Below the pieces are notes generated by a model. It had not been told where the DNA came from, did not search any database, and saw nothing but the letters and a program-made list of their open reading frames with translations. The position numbers and the translations under genes were made by a program. A DNA stretch of 33,623 bases from Rhodoferax sp. (GTDB lineage Bacteria > Pseudomonadota > Gammaproteobacteria > Burkholderiales > Burkholderiaceae_C): positions 1 through 33,623 of the forward strand of contig JANYJD010000158.1 in the NCBI GenBank assembly GCA_025358555.1, written 5' to 3'. Below are positions 8,248 through 16,681 of the stretch, piece by piece (position 1 is the first letter of the stretch; the number at the start of each line of letters is the position of its first letter).

Positions 8248-9333
8248 CTAAGCCTCCCCCCGCGCCTCGCGCCCCATCAAGGCTGCCACCGCTTCCGCGG
8301 GGTTGGTATTGCCATCCAGCAAGGCCACCACAGCCGATGCGATCGGCATCTCCACGCCCAGGCTTTGCGCCCGCTGCACCACCGCCCGGGCGCAGTACAC
8401 GCCTTCGGCCACATGGCCCAGTGAATCGACGGCCTGCTGCAGTGTTTTTCCCTGCGCCAGCAGCAGTCCAATCCTGCGGTTGCGGCTTAAATCGCCCGTG
8501 GCGGTCAGCACCAAGTCACCCAGTCCGCTCAGGCCCATGAAGGTTTCGGCCTTGGCACCCAAGGCCAGCCCCAGGCGGGTCATTTCGGCCAAACCCCGTG
8601 TGATGAGGGCGGCACGGGCGTTCAGGCCCAGGTTCAAGCCATCGCACAGGCCGGTGGCAATGGCCAGCACGTTTTTGACGGCCCCGCCGACTTCCACGCC
8701 AATGATGTCGTCATTGGCGTAGACGCGCAGGCTCGGGCTGTGGAAGGCTTCAACCAGCGCGTCGCGCACGGATGCGTGCGCACTGCTGGCCACCAGCGCG
8801 GTCGGCTGGCCGCGCGCCACTTCCATGGCGAAGCTGGGACCGCTGAGCACGCCTGCTATTAAGTCAGGAGCTGCTTGTGCTTGTATTTCGTGGGCTAGAA
8901 GGCCAAATGCCCCAGCATCGTGTGCTGGCTCAAAACCCTTGCAAAGCCAGGCCACCGGCACCTTGCAATCGCGAATGGGGTGCAGCACGCCGCGTAGGCC
9001 CACCATGGGCGTGGCGACAATGACCAAATCTGCCTCGGCTGCCAAAGCAGACAGTGCAGTGACTGGATCAGCCCGCAGCAGCAGCGATGGCGGCAGGGCG
9101 ATGCCCGGCAAATACAGGGCATTAACCCTGACATTTACCCGGACATTTACCCGGGCATTTTCAAGGGAGTTTTCGCGAGCATCATCGCGCTGAATTTGCA
9201 TCGCCTTGACCTGCGCTGCGTCGCGTGCCCACAGGGTGACGCCATGCGCCGACCGTTTCTGCTGCACCGCACGTGCCGCCGCAACCGCCAGTGCCGTGCC
9301 CCATGCCCCGGCCCCCAGTATTACTATTTTCAT
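8248..9333 (-). CDS. gpsA: Glycerol-3-phosphate dehydrogenase [NAD(P)+]
   Basis: Reduces dihydroxyacetone phosphate to sn-glycerol 3-phosphate, the backbone of phospholipids, in the cytoplasm. The nucleotide-binding loop [10 protein letters not shown] begins at residue 7. The conserved [19 protein letters not shown] (with the catalytic lysine) and GLGDLVLT segments are present. At 361 residues it is about 20 longer than E. coli GpsA. The extra length is residues 52-71, coded by a 12-bp tandem repeat (VNVR units) before YLPGIALP. Residues 142-160 are coded by a stretch that resembles the interspersed repeat of this window. The start codon lies in repeat copy C and has no Shine-Dalgarno sequence; coupling to secB, 42 bp upstream, is likely. 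Confidence 0.96.
   Translation of the reverse strand: MKIVILGAGAWGTALAVAAARAVQQKRSAHGVTLWARDAAQVKAMQIQRDDARENSLENARVNVRVNVRVNALYLPGIALPPSLLLRADPVTALSALAAEADLVIVATPMVGLRGVLHPIRDCKVPVAWLCKGFEPAHDAGAFGLLAHEIQAQAAPDLIAGVLSGPSFAMEVARGQPTALVASSAHASVRDALVEAFHSPSLRVYANDDIIGVEVGGAVKNVLAIATGLCDGLNLGLNARAALITRGLAEMTRLGLALGAKAETFMGLSGLGDLVLTATGDLSRNRRIGLLLAQGKTLQQAVDSLGHVAEGVYCARAVVQRAQSLGVEMPIASAVVALLDGNTNPAEAVAALMGREARGEA
8856..8908 (-). repeat. Interspersed repeat, copy B (inside gpsA)
   Basis: On the minus strand this reads GGCC-TTCTAGCCC ... GCACAAGCAGCTCCT ... TTAATAG. It shares TAGCCC, the AGCT block and the TTAATAG end with the other copies, and 13 of 15 bases with copy F around GCACAAGTAGCTACT. 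It is diverged from copy A (about half of the first 30 bases). It lies in frame in gpsA and causes no length change there. Confidence 0.5.
9119..9178 (-). repeat. 12-bp tandem repeat inside gpsA
   Basis: Five 12-bp units; the two central ones are identical (ACATTTACCCGG on the plus strand) and the outer ones degenerate. Translated, they give residues 52-71 including [11 protein letters not shown]. Other GpsA proteins lack this stretch, so it looks like an in-frame expansion in a surface loop. Confidence 0.85.
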
Positions 9334-9362
9334 AGCTAACTATGCAAGAAGGACGAGGGCTA
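9324..9362 (-). repeat. Interspersed repeat, copy C (secB-gpsA junction)
   Basis: Minus-strand core TAGCCCTCGTCC...TTGCATAGTTAGCTA. It fills the 42-bp gap between the secB stop and the gpsA ATG and includes that ATG in its last bases (AGCTATGAAAATAG, where copy A has AGCTATTAATAG). Confidence 0.8.
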
Positions 9363-9375
9363 GAGCCCTATTTTA

Positions 9376-9891
9376 CTACTGAATGATGACGCGGGGTGGC
9401 TCAGCTGCTGCTTCGGCGGCCTGTGCCTGCTGCTGCTCGTACATGGCCTGGAAGTTGATCTCTGACAGGTGCACGGGCGGGAAACCGGCGCGCTGGATCA
9501 GGTCGGCCACGTTGCCGCGCAGGTAGGGGTAGACGATTTGCGGGCAGGCGATGCCCATGACCTGGTTCATCTGCTCGGCGCCCAAGTTGCGGATCTCAAA
9601 AATGCCGGCCTGCTTGACCTCGACCAGAAACACGGTTTTGTCCTTGATCTTGGTCTGTACGGTGGCGGTGACCGAGACTTCAAAAATGCCATCGGCCACC
9701 GGCTCGGCATTCACGCCGAGCTGGATGTCGACGGTGGGTTGCTCTTGCACCAGCAGGATGCCCGGGGAATTGGGCTGCTCCAGAGAAGACTCTTTCAGGT
9801 AGACACGCTGGATTTGGAACACGGGGGCCGCGTCGGGGGTTTGCGCGGCGTTCTGCGCCGAGTTTTGCGCGGGGGTTGCTTGGTCAGCCAT
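9376..9891 (-). CDS. secB: Protein-export chaperone SecB
   Basis: SecB holds unfolded preproteins and passes them to SecA at the Sec translocon. The 171 residues have the family landmarks: [19 protein letters not shown] near the N-terminus, the [21 protein letters not shown] strand, GIFEIRN, and [32 protein letters not shown] near the end. The first 25 residues and the last 20 are Ala/Gln-rich and probably disordered. It lies between grxC (44 bp upstream) and gpsA in the conserved rhodanese-grxC-secB-gpsA order, likely one operon. Confidence 0.97.
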   Translation of the reverse strand: MADQATPAQNSAQNAAQTPDAAPVFQIQRVYLKESSLEQPNSPGILLVQEQPTVDIQLGVNAEPVADGIFEVSVTATVQTKIKDKTVFLVEVKQAGIFEIRNLGAEQMNQVMGIACPQIVYPYLRGNVADLIQRAGFPPVHLSEINFQAMYEQQQAQAAEAAAEPPRVIIQ

Positions 9892-9935
9892 GGAGTTCTT
9901 TCAAAAAAACAAAGTTGGAATCGCGGCGGATTATC

Positions 9936-10190
9936 TCAGGCCAGCAGCGGCAGCAGTTCACCTTTGCCGTCCAGCGCCATCAAGTCGTCGCAGCCACCGA
10001 CGTGGGTGCTGCCAATGAAAATCTGCGGCACGGTGCGCCGGCCGGTGATCTCCATCATCTTGATGCGCTCTGCATCATCGTTGTCAATGCGGATTTCTTC
10101 AATCTGGCTGACGCCGCGCGCGGCAAGGATTTGCTTGGCGCGGATGCAGTAGGGGCACACCGCCGTGGTGTACATGGTGACGGTTTGCAT
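9936..10190 (-). CDS. grxC: Glutaredoxin 3
   Basis: A small thiol-disulfide oxidoreductase of 84 residues that uses glutathione. The dithiol active site CPYC is at residues 12-15, followed by the TVPQIFI cis-proline loop and the GGCDDL glutathione-binding turn. The ATG at 10190 is chosen because it places MYTTAVCPYC at the usual distance; GAGGGAAAG stands before it. A longer start at 10208 would overlap the rhodanese stop. It sits 14 bp after the rhodanese gene, so the two are cotranscribed. Confidence 0.95.
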   Translation of the reverse strand: MQTVTMYTTAVCPYCIRAKQILAARGVSQIEEIRIDNDDAERIKMMEITGRRTVPQIFIGSTHVGGCDDLMALDGKGELLPLLA

Positions 10191-10204
10191 GATCGTGCTT
10201 TCCC

Positions 10205-10609
10205 TCAAGCTTTCTCAAGCGGCAAGTTGGCGGCGCGCCAGCTTTTGAGCCCACCCGCCAGCGACTGGGCCTGCTCGTAGCCCAGCTTCTTGGCAATCGC
10301 CACGGCGCGGCCCGAGCGCGCACCCGTCTGGCAGACCAAAATTACTGGCAAGGCCTTGTTTTTGACGGCCCCGGTGAGCTTTTCTTCAAGCTGGTTCAGC
10401 GGAATGTTTTTGGCGCTGCCGAGGTGCCCGGCGGCAAATTCTTCGGTGTCTCCCACATCTATCACCACAGCTTTTTCCCGGTTGATCAATTGCACGGCGC
10501 CCTCAGCCGTCAAGCCGCCACCTGCGCCCTGAATCACGGGCCACAGCAGCAGCGCACCCGAGGTAAGCGCCACCGACAGCAGCATCCAGTTGTCGAGAAT
10601 AAATTTCAC
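10205..10609 (-). CDS. Membrane-anchored rhodanese-like sulfurtransferase
   Basis: A 134-residue protein with one N-terminal hydrophobic helix (WMLLSVALTSGALLLWPVI) and a single rhodanese domain. The active-site loop CQTGARS has cysteine 93, which would carry a persulfide. The GTG at 10609 is chosen because AAGGA stands close before it and related proteins begin at this point; a longer reading to 10717 has no such signal. The domain probably faces one side of the inner membrane. Its place ahead of grxC and secB is conserved in relatives; its substrate is unknown. Confidence 0.88.
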   Translation of the reverse strand: MKFILDNWMLLSVALTSGALLLWPVIQGAGGGLTAEGAVQLINREKAVVIDVGDTEEFAAGHLGSAKNIPLNQLEEKLTGAVKNKALPVILVCQTGARSGRAVAIAKKLGYEQAQSLAGGLKSWRAANLPLEKA

Positions 10610-10725
10610 TTGGTTCCTTGTAAATTTCCAACGCGCCAATGGCGTGCAACCCATGATTTTAGAATAGCGGGCCACGTCAACGCTGACTGACTCTTTTTGA
10701 CCAGCTAAAACACCCACAAACTCCC

Positions 10726-11469
10726 ATGCACAAACTCGTCCTCATCCGCCACGGCGAATCCACCTGGAACCTGGCCAACCGCTTCACCGGCTGGACCGAT
10801 GTGGACCTGACCGAGGTCGGCATTGAGCAGGCCAAAAACGCGGGCAGGCTGCTCAAGGCGGATGGCTACGACTTTGACATTGCCTACACCAGCGTGCTCA
10901 AGCGCGCGACGCGCACGCTGTGGCATTGTCTGGACGAGATGGACCGCACCTGGCTGCCGGTAGTCAATAGCTGGCGGCTTAACGAGCGGCATTACGGCGC
11001 GCTGCAGGGCCTGAACAAGGCCGAGACGGCAAAGCAGTATGGCGATGCGCAAGTGCTGGTCTGGCGGCGCAGCTACGACACGCCACCCCCGGCGCTAGCA
11101 GCCACCGACCCGCGCAGCGAGCGCGGCGACGTGCGCTACGCCAAGCTCAAGCCAGAGCAGATTCCCCTGACCGAATGCCTCAAAGACACGGTGCAGCGCG
11201 TGATGCCGTTCTGGAACGAGGCGCTGGCCCCGGCCATCAAGGCCGGCAAGCGCATTGTGGTGGCGGCGCACGGCAACTCGATCCGCGCGCTGGTCAAGTA
11301 TCTGGACAACATTGCCGACGGCGACATTGTGGGCCTTAACATTCCCAATGGCATACCGCTGGTGTACGAGCTGGACAGCGATTTAAAGCCCATGCGCCAT
11401 TACTACCTGGGTGACGCAGCAGTGGCGGCGAAGGCGGCGGCTGCGGTGGCGGCACAGGGAAAAGCGTGA
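10726..11469 (+). CDS. gpmA: 2,3-bisphosphoglycerate-dependent phosphoglycerate mutase
   Basis: Interconverts 3- and 2-phosphoglycerate in glycolysis and gluconeogenesis. The phosphohistidine loop LIRHGEST puts the catalytic histidine at residue 9. The acid residue in [11 protein letters not shown] and the second histidine in [10 protein letters not shown] are also present. The 247 residues match the cofactor-dependent family. The last 15 residues are alanine-rich. A possible -10 element (TAGAAT, 10660-10665) lies about 60 bp upstream, in the 116-bp gap shared with the divergent rhodanese gene. Confidence 0.96.
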   Translation: MHKLVLIRHGESTWNLANRFTGWTDVDLTEVGIEQAKNAGRLLKADGYDFDIAYTSVLKRATRTLWHCLDEMDRTWLPVVNSWRLNERHYGALQGLNKAETAKQYGDAQVLVWRRSYDTPPPALAATDPRSERGDVRYAKLKPEQIPLTECLKDTVQRVMPFWNEALAPAIKAGKRIVVAAHGNSIRALVKYLDNIADGDIVGLNIPNGIPLVYELDSDLKPMRHYYLGDAAVAAKAAAAVAAQGKA

Positions 11470-11624
11470 TCGACGCTTGAATATCCACCCCGATGCGGGT
11501 CTGATGCAGTCGTAAAGATGCGGTAAAAATCACGATGCCCTTTGCAAATGCCCAAGTGTCGGGGAACTGACGGGGCAAATGCGCTTCCAAGCGTGTATAT
11601 TGACGACACTACCTAGGACGCTTT

Positions 11625-13061
11625 ATGGGCCATAAACTGAAAACTGCCGGCTGGATTTCTGTGGGCATCCTCACGGGTGCGCTAACCACGGTTTCGCTGC
11701 AAACCGTCGCGCGCGGCACGATGGCCCCGCTTCCGCTGGAAGAGCTGCAGCAGCTTGCGGCGGTGTTCGGCATGGTCAAGAGCGACTATGTAGAGCCGGT
11801 GGACGAGAAAAAACTCATCACCGACGCCATCAGCGGCATGGTGGCCAGCTTGGACCCGCACTCCCAGTATTTCGACAAAAAATCGTTCAAGGAATTCCGC
11901 GAAGGCACCTCGGGCCGTTTTGTCGGCGTCGGCATCGAGATCACGCAGGAAGACGGCCTCGTCAAAGTGGTGTCGCCGATCGAAGGCTCGCCTGCGTTTC
12001 GCGCAGGCCTGAAGACCAACGACCTGATCACCAAGATTGACGACACGGCCGTCAAGGGCCTGCCGCTCAACGAGGCCGTCAAGCGCATGCGCGGCGAGCC
12101 CAACACCAAAGTCACGTTGACGATTTTCCGCAAGGAAGAAAACCGCTCGTTCCCGGTGACGATCACGCGCGAGGAAATCCGCACGCTGTCGGTGCGCGGC
12201 AAGGTGATGGAGCCCGGCTATGCCTGGATTCGCCTGAGCCAGTTCCAGGAGCGCTCGGTGGATGATTTCGCCCGCAAGGTTGAAGAAATCTACAAACAGG
12301 AACCCAACCTCAAAGGCCTGGTGCTCGATTTGCGCAACGACCCAGGCGGCCTGCTGGATGCGGCCGTGGCCGTGTCAGCCGCGTTTTTGCCTGAAAACGT
12401 GACCGTGGTGTCAACCAATGGTCAACTGGCCGAGAGCAAGTTCACCTACAAGGCCTCGCCCGAGTATTACCAGCGCCGGGGCGGCTCAGACCCGCTCAAA
12501 CGCCTGCCTGCAGCACTGAAAACCGTGCCGCTGGTGGTGCTGGTGAATGAAGGCTCGGCCTCGGCCAGCGAGATCGTGGCGGGTGCGCTGCAAGACCATA
12601 AGCGCGGCACGATCATGGGCAACCAGACGTTTGGCAAGGGCTCAGTGCAGACCGTGCGCCCATTGGGGCCGGACACCGGTTTGAAGATCACCACCGCGCG
12701 CTACTACACGCCCTCGGGCAAATCGATCCAGGCCAAGGGCATCGTGCCGGATGTGATGGTGGACGAGACCGAAGAGGGCAACCTGTTCTCGGTGCTGCGA
12801 ACACGCGAGGCCGACCTGGAAAAACACCTGGGTAGCGGCCAGGGCGCTGAAGTCAAAGATGCGTCGCGCGAAAAAGCCAAGGAGGAGGCCCGCAAAAAGC
12901 TCGAAGAAGAAGCCAAAAAACCGCCGACTGACCGCAAGGTGGCCGAGTTTGGCACCGACAAGGACTTTCCGCTGATCCAGGCCATCAACAAGCTCAAGGG
13001 CAGCCCGGTGCTGGTCAGCAAGACCATGGTGGAGCGCAAGGAAGAGCAAAAAGACAATTGA
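11625..13061 (+). CDS. S41 family C-terminal processing peptidase
   Basis: A periplasmic serine protease of the CtpA/Prc family that degrades or trims proteins from their C-terminus. The 478-residue protein begins with a signal or anchor helix (WISVGILTGALTTVSL). An N-terminal helical part and a PDZ domain follow (FVGVGIEITQEDGLVKVVSP, about 105-185), then the S41 catalytic core. The catalytic pair is S313 (GSASASE) and K338 (TFGKGSVQ), 25 residues apart as in Prc. The C-terminal part is rich in Lys and Glu (EKAKEEARKKLEEEAKK) and is probably a helical tail. AGGACG precedes the ATG, and TATATT at 11596-11601 is a possible -10 element. Confidence 0.94.
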   Translation: MGHKLKTAGWISVGILTGALTTVSLQTVARGTMAPLPLEELQQLAAVFGMVKSDYVEPVDEKKLITDAISGMVASLDPHSQYFDKKSFKEFREGTSGRFVGVGIEITQEDGLVKVVSPIEGSPAFRAGLKTNDLITKIDDTAVKGLPLNEAVKRMRGEPNTKVTLTIFRKEENRSFPVTITREEIRTLSVRGKVMEPGYAWIRLSQFQERSVDDFARKVEEIYKQEPNLKGLVLDLRNDPGGLLDAAVAVSAAFLPENVTVVSTNGQLAESKFTYKASPEYYQRRGGSDPLKRLPAALKTVPLVVLVNEGSASASEIVAGALQDHKRGTIMGNQTFGKGSVQTVRPLGPDTGLKITTARYYTPSGKSIQAKGIVPDVMVDETEEGNLFSVLRTREADLEKHLGSGQGAEVKDASREKAKEEARKKLEEEAKKPPTDRKVAEFGTDKDFPLIQAINKLKGSPVLVSKTMVERKEEQKDN

Positions 13062-13067
13062 CGGATT

Positions 13068-13397
13068 GGCCCCCACGGTCGCCCACTGCGTGTGGCTCCC
13101 TGGACGTGTCCATGCCAGAGGCAAGGACCCTTCAGCCCGTCCAAGCCTGCGCAGGCAGGCTCGGAGCTGCGGGCTTCAGCCCCGAGGGGGTCGCATTTTT
13201 CCTCGGGGCGGCCCTTCGGAAAAACATGCCTCCACGGTGGTTGTCGCCCCCACGGTCGCCCGCTTCGTGTGGCTCCCTGGACTTGTCCATGCCAGAGGCA
13301 AGGACCCTTCAGCCCGTCCAAGCCTGCGCAGGCAGGCTCGGAGCTGCGGGCTTCAGCCCCGAGGGGATCACATTTTTTCTTGGGGCGGCCGGGCGGG
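13068..13397. repeat. 177-bp imperfect tandem duplication
   Basis: The 361 bp between the protease stop and the next gene hold no convincing gene. Two direct copies start at about 13068 and 13245, offset by 177 bp, with roughly seven differences over about 150 bp. Each contains the palindrome GCCTGCGCAGGC and ends in a hairpin with a GCCCCGAGG arm (13179-13209 and 13356-13386). In copy 1 the stem is a perfect 9 bp; in copy 2 it is kept through G-U pairs. Open frames across it are a by-product of its high G+C content. Confidence 0.88.
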
Positions 13398-13422
13398 TAA
13401 GCTTTTTTAGGATGTCCTGACG

Positions 13423-14193
13423 GTGGACGATTCGCAACTGCTGCGCTACTCGCGCCACATCCTGCTCAACGAGATTGGCATTGAGGGCCAGCAACGCATC
13501 CTGGAAGGACGCGCGCTGATCATTGGGGCGGGCGGGCTGGGCTCTCCCGTGGCTCTGTACCTGGGCTCGGCGGGTGTGGGGCACATCACGCTGGTGGACG
13601 ATGACGTGGTGGACGTGACCAATTTGCAGCGGCAAATCGCCCACACCATGGCGCGCGTCGGCCAGGCCAAGACGGCGTCGGCAAGCACTGCCATTGCCGC
13701 CATCAACCCCGGCGTGAAAGTCACGGGCATTGTTGCCCGCGCGGATGCCACGCTGCTGGACGCGCTGGTGCCACAGGCCGATGTGGTGCTGGACTGCTGC
13801 GACAACTTCGCCACGCGCCAGGCCATCAACGCCGCGTGCGTCAAGCACCGCAAACCGCTGGTCTCGGGCGCCGCCATCCGATTTGACGGGCAGATCAGCG
13901 TGTACGACCTGCGCGACGCGGCGTCACCGTGCTATGCCTGCGTGTTCCCGCCCGATACGTCGTTTGAAGAAACCCGCTGCGCCACGATGGGCGTGCTGGC
14001 CCCGCTGGTGGGCATCATTGGGGCCATGCAGGCGGCAGAGGCGCTTAAGCTGCTCAGCGGCGCGGGCAAGTCGCTTGCCGGGCGCTTGCAGATGCTGGAC
14101 GGGCTGACGATGCAGTGGGATGAAGTGCTGGTGCCGCGCAATGCGGCTTGCGGGGTTTGCGGACCAACTGGCCAGCAACGCGATTTAGTGTGA
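13423..14193 (+). CDS. HesA/MoeB/ThiF family E1-like adenylyltransferase
   Basis: Activates the C-terminal glycine of a ubiquitin-like sulfur carrier (MoaD or ThiS) by adenylation. The 256 residues have the Rossmann ATP loop GAGGLGSPVALYL (about 38-50), the VDDDVVDVTNLQRQ segment with the arginine finger, DCCDNFATR, and the crossover loop ETRCATMGVL with the candidate catalytic cysteine. Zinc ligands are the pairs CYAC and CGVC. It lacks a C-terminal rhodanese domain. The start is a GTG with AGGA about 10 bases upstream. MoeB and ThiF cannot be separated without the partner gene, which is not here. Confidence 0.9.
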   Translation: MDDSQLLRYSRHILLNEIGIEGQQRILEGRALIIGAGGLGSPVALYLGSAGVGHITLVDDDVVDVTNLQRQIAHTMARVGQAKTASASTAIAAINPGVKVTGIVARADATLLDALVPQADVVLDCCDNFATRQAINAACVKHRKPLVSGAAIRFDGQISVYDLRDAASPCYACVFPPDTSFEETRCATMGVLAPLVGIIGAMQAAEALKLLSGAGKSLAGRLQMLDGLTMQWDEVLVPRNAACGVCGPTGQQRDLV

Positions 14194-14204
14194 GTTAGGG
14201 TGGG

Positions 14205-14729
14205 CTAGCGCGCTCTTGCGCCAGGTCCGTCGCACGAGCCATGGCGCTTGCGAAAGTCGCGCGGCTCGACCGCCCGCGCATCGGCAAACAGGCCACGCTG
14301 CGCCGCCCTGGCCTGCGCCTCCTGCGCGGCATACGGTCCGCTATCGCGCCGGTAGCGGTAAGACCAGGCATGGCCCTGGCGCACCATCCACTCGCCCACG
14401 TCCGCTTGCTGCCAGCGGATGCGCGCCAAAACCCGGCCGTAATTGTCGCGACGGCGTCCATTGACGCTGACCGTCTGGTGCAGCACGCGCAACTGCAGCG
14501 CCTGGCGGGACGTCTGCCCATAGGCCTGGCAGATTTCAGGCGCGTCCATGCCGTCGATGCGGATTTTGACGGGCTGGCCGCCCGAGGCAGGCCGCACAAA
14601 AACGGTGTCGCCATCTGACACATGCGTGACCATGCCCTGCCACTCTGAACCAGGCTTGAATTTGGCTGAAGCCCCCGTCGGGCATGCACAAGTAGCTACT
14701 AATACTATAGTTAACAGCAGTTTTGTCAT
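14205..14729 (-). CDS. Secreted thermonuclease-like (SNase) protein
   Basis: Predicted to hydrolyse DNA or RNA outside the cytoplasm. The 174-residue protein starts with a signal peptide (MTKLLLTIVLVATCACPTGA then SA-K), followed by an SNase fold: the DGDTVFV strand, KIRIDGMDAPEICQAYG with the catalytic arginine and glutamate, and YGRVLARIRW with the second arginine. These match the Arg/Glu/Arg set of staphylococcal nuclease. The C-terminus has an extra basic segment and one cysteine. The hydrophobic and cleavage parts of the signal peptide are coded by repeat copy F. No Shine-Dalgarno sequence is seen. It converges on the E1-like gene with 11 bp between stops. Confidence 0.88.
   Translation of the reverse strand: MTKLLLTIVLVATCACPTGASAKFKPGSEWQGMVTHVSDGDTVFVRPASGGQPVKIRIDGMDAPEICQAYGQTSRQALQLRVLHQTVSVNGRRRDNYGRVLARIRWQQADVGEWMVRQGHAWSYRYRRDSGPYAAQEAQARAAQRGLFADARAVEPRDFRKRHGSCDGPGARAR
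14669..14710 (+). repeat. Interspersed repeat, copy F (inside nuclease signal peptide)
   Basis: The 42-bp plus-strand stretch aligns without gaps to copy A (5946-5987) at 29 of 42 bases, including the block TAGCTA[CT]TAATA[CG]TATAG. It is read in frame on the minus strand as part of the signal peptide, from about residue 7 to residue 20. Confidence 0.65.
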
Positions 14730-14813
14730 CGGGCAGCAGGCGTTGAAGGGGGCAGGGGTCATGCTTGGACATATGGTAGGGTAAGGCATTGCCTCAGCGC
14801 CCCGGGTAATCGA

Positions 14814-16505
14814 TTGAACTTCAACACACTTACAAAAATACTGCCAAGGTGGTTCCCCTTTCTGGCCTGGCCCCGGCCCGACAGCGCCACGCTGAAAGGC
14901 GAGGTATGGGCCGGGTTGACATTGGGCCTGATGGTGGTTCCGCAAGGCGTGGCCTACGCCGCGTTGGCCGGCATGCCGCTGGTCACGGGCATCTATGCAT
15001 CCATGCTGCCCGCGCTGGTGGCCGTACTGTGGGGCGCTTCCACGCGGCTGTCGGTCGGCCCGACAGCATTGACATGCCTGCTGATCAGCGCGTCCCTTAG
15101 CGGTCTGGCCGCGCCGGGCAGCGCGCAGTGGGTGCTGCTGGCGGTGTGGCTGGCGCTGCTGTCGGGCGCATTGCAACTGGTGCTGGGGCTGGGGCGTTTT
15201 GGCTGGCTGCTGAACCTGGTGAGCTCACCGGTGCTCACAGGCTTCACGCAGGCTGCGGCGATTTTGATCTTGCTGTCCCAATTGCCCATGCTGCTGGGCT
15301 TGAGCGGCCCGCTGGCCAGCCTGGTTGACCAGCCAAAAATCAACGCCACGGCAGCGGCCTTCGGCTTTGCCAGCCTGGCTGCGTTGGTGCTGGGCAAACG
15401 CTGGTTGCCGAATTTTCCGGTGGTGGTGGTGGTCGTGGCGCTTGCCGCAGTTATCAGCGCTGGAACAGAGTTTGCGGCCAGCGGCGGGCCCGTGGTGGGC
15501 ACCTTGCCGGCCGGGCTGCCCGCGCTGTACTGGCCAGACGCCCTGCCCTGGGCGACCTTGGGCACGCTGTTGCTGCCGGCCATGGTCATCACCCTGGTCA
15601 GCTTTCTGGAGACCGCGTCGAGCGCCAAGGTGGAACACCAGCAGAGCGGCACGCGCTGGAACGAAAACCAGGATTTGATTGCCCAGGGGCTGGCCAAAAT
15701 CGCCTCGGCGTTCAGCGGCGCATTTGCCACCAGCGCCTCGTTTTCGCGCTCGGCAATTTTGCTGCACGCTGGCGCGCGCACAGCCTGGTCGACCATCGTT
15801 TCGGTGGTGCTGGTGCTGCTGGCTTTAGTCTGGTTCATGCCCAGCCTGCACCACGTGCCGAAATCCGTGCTGGCGGCGGTGGTGATTGCGGCTGTGGCCA
15901 GCCTGCTGAAGCCGTCTGAGCTGCTTCGGCTGTGGCGGGTGTCGCCGGTTGAGGCTCTTACGGGTGCCACGACGTTTGTGCTGACGCTGGCCACCGCCCC
16001 GCGCCTTTACTGGGGCGTGCTGGCCGGGCTGTTGATGAGCCTGAGCCATTTTTTGCACCACCGGCTGCACCCGCGCATCATTGAAGTGGGCCTGCACGCC
16101 GACGGCAGCCTGCGCGACCGCCACCTGTGGCACCTGCCACCGCTTGGGCCGCAGGTTTACGCGCTCCGCATGGACGCCGAGCTTGACTTTGCCTCGGCCA
16201 GCGGCTTCGCGCTGGCCATCGTCCAGCACCTCAGCGACCACCCGGACGTGCGCCATGTGTGCCTGTTTGCGCAGCCCATCAACCGGATTGACGTGACTGG
16301 CGTGGAAGCCTTCATGCAGGTGCGCAGCACCCTGGCACAACGTGGCATCACGCTGCACCTGAGCGGCATCAAGCTGCCGGTGGAAGCCGTGCTGCGCCGC
16401 GCCGGCGCGCTGGACGAAGCTGCGTCCGGTCCCCCGCTGTTGCGCACTTACCGCACCGATGCCGAGGCGCTGGCTGCACTGCAGCATTTGCCTGCACAGC
16501 CATGA
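14814..16505 (+). CDS. SulP family anion transporter with STAS domain
   Basis: An inner-membrane transporter, probably for sulfate or another small anion such as bicarbonate. The 563 residues show the SulP start (AGLTLGLMVVPQGVAYAALAGMPLVTGIYASMLP), many hydrophobic helices to about residue 430, and a C-terminal STAS domain (about 440-550; INRIDVTGVEAFMQVRSTLA). The only in-frame start with sensible position is a TTG at 14814; no upstream ATG occurs in frame, and the Shine-Dalgarno sequence is weak. The start faces the nuclease start across about 84 bp. Substrate cannot be told from the sequence. Confidence 0.92.
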   Translation: MNFNTLTKILPRWFPFLAWPRPDSATLKGEVWAGLTLGLMVVPQGVAYAALAGMPLVTGIYASMLPALVAVLWGASTRLSVGPTALTCLLISASLSGLAAPGSAQWVLLAVWLALLSGALQLVLGLGRFGWLLNLVSSPVLTGFTQAAAILILLSQLPMLLGLSGPLASLVDQPKINATAAAFGFASLAALVLGKRWLPNFPVVVVVVALAAVISAGTEFAASGGPVVGTLPAGLPALYWPDALPWATLGTLLLPAMVITLVSFLETASSAKVEHQQSGTRWNENQDLIAQGLAKIASAFSGAFATSASFSRSAILLHAGARTAWSTIVSVVLVLLALVWFMPSLHHVPKSVLAAVVIAAVASLLKPSELLRLWRVSPVEALTGATTFVLTLATAPRLYWGVLAGLLMSLSHFLHHRLHPRIIEVGLHADGSLRDRHLWHLPPLGPQVYALRMDAELDFASASGFALAIVQHLSDHPDVRHVCLFAQPINRIDVTGVEAFMQVRSTLAQRGITLHLSGIKLPVEAVLRRAGALDEAASGPPLLRTYRTDAEALAALQHLPAQP

Positions 16506-16647
16506 CGCCTGGCGGGCAGAACCTGAACCTCGCGGCGGCGGCGACAAAGTGAAACGCAGGCACTGAGGCTGTCATAGAGGCCTGTCAAGCCCTCGCAATC
16601 ACTGATTTTTCCGCTGATTTGAAGCCGTCAGCTCGGACGAGTGCGGT

Positions 16648-16653
16648 TACAAT
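16648..16653 (+). promoter_or_regulatory. Candidate -10 element for the GGDEF-MinD pair
   Basis: TACAAT in the context GGTTACAAT, with its last base 28 bp before the GTG at 16682. It lies downstream of the longer TTG start at 16619, so if real it favours the shorter GGDEF protein. No good -35 hexamer is seen. Confidence 0.35.
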
Positions 16654-16681
16654 TTATTGCACAAATCCACACTTAAACACT

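Noticed and set aside
8856-8908. Reading repeat copy B as an insertion that lengthens GpsA
   Set aside because: Residue spacing from LL to SGP equals that in E. coli GpsA, so there is no added length at this point; only the 52-71 segment is extra.
13058-13420. Open frames of 100-120 codons on the plus strand across the protease-E1 gap
   Set aside because: They arise in all three frames from the G+C-rich 177-bp duplication, repeat the same peptide twice, and match no family.
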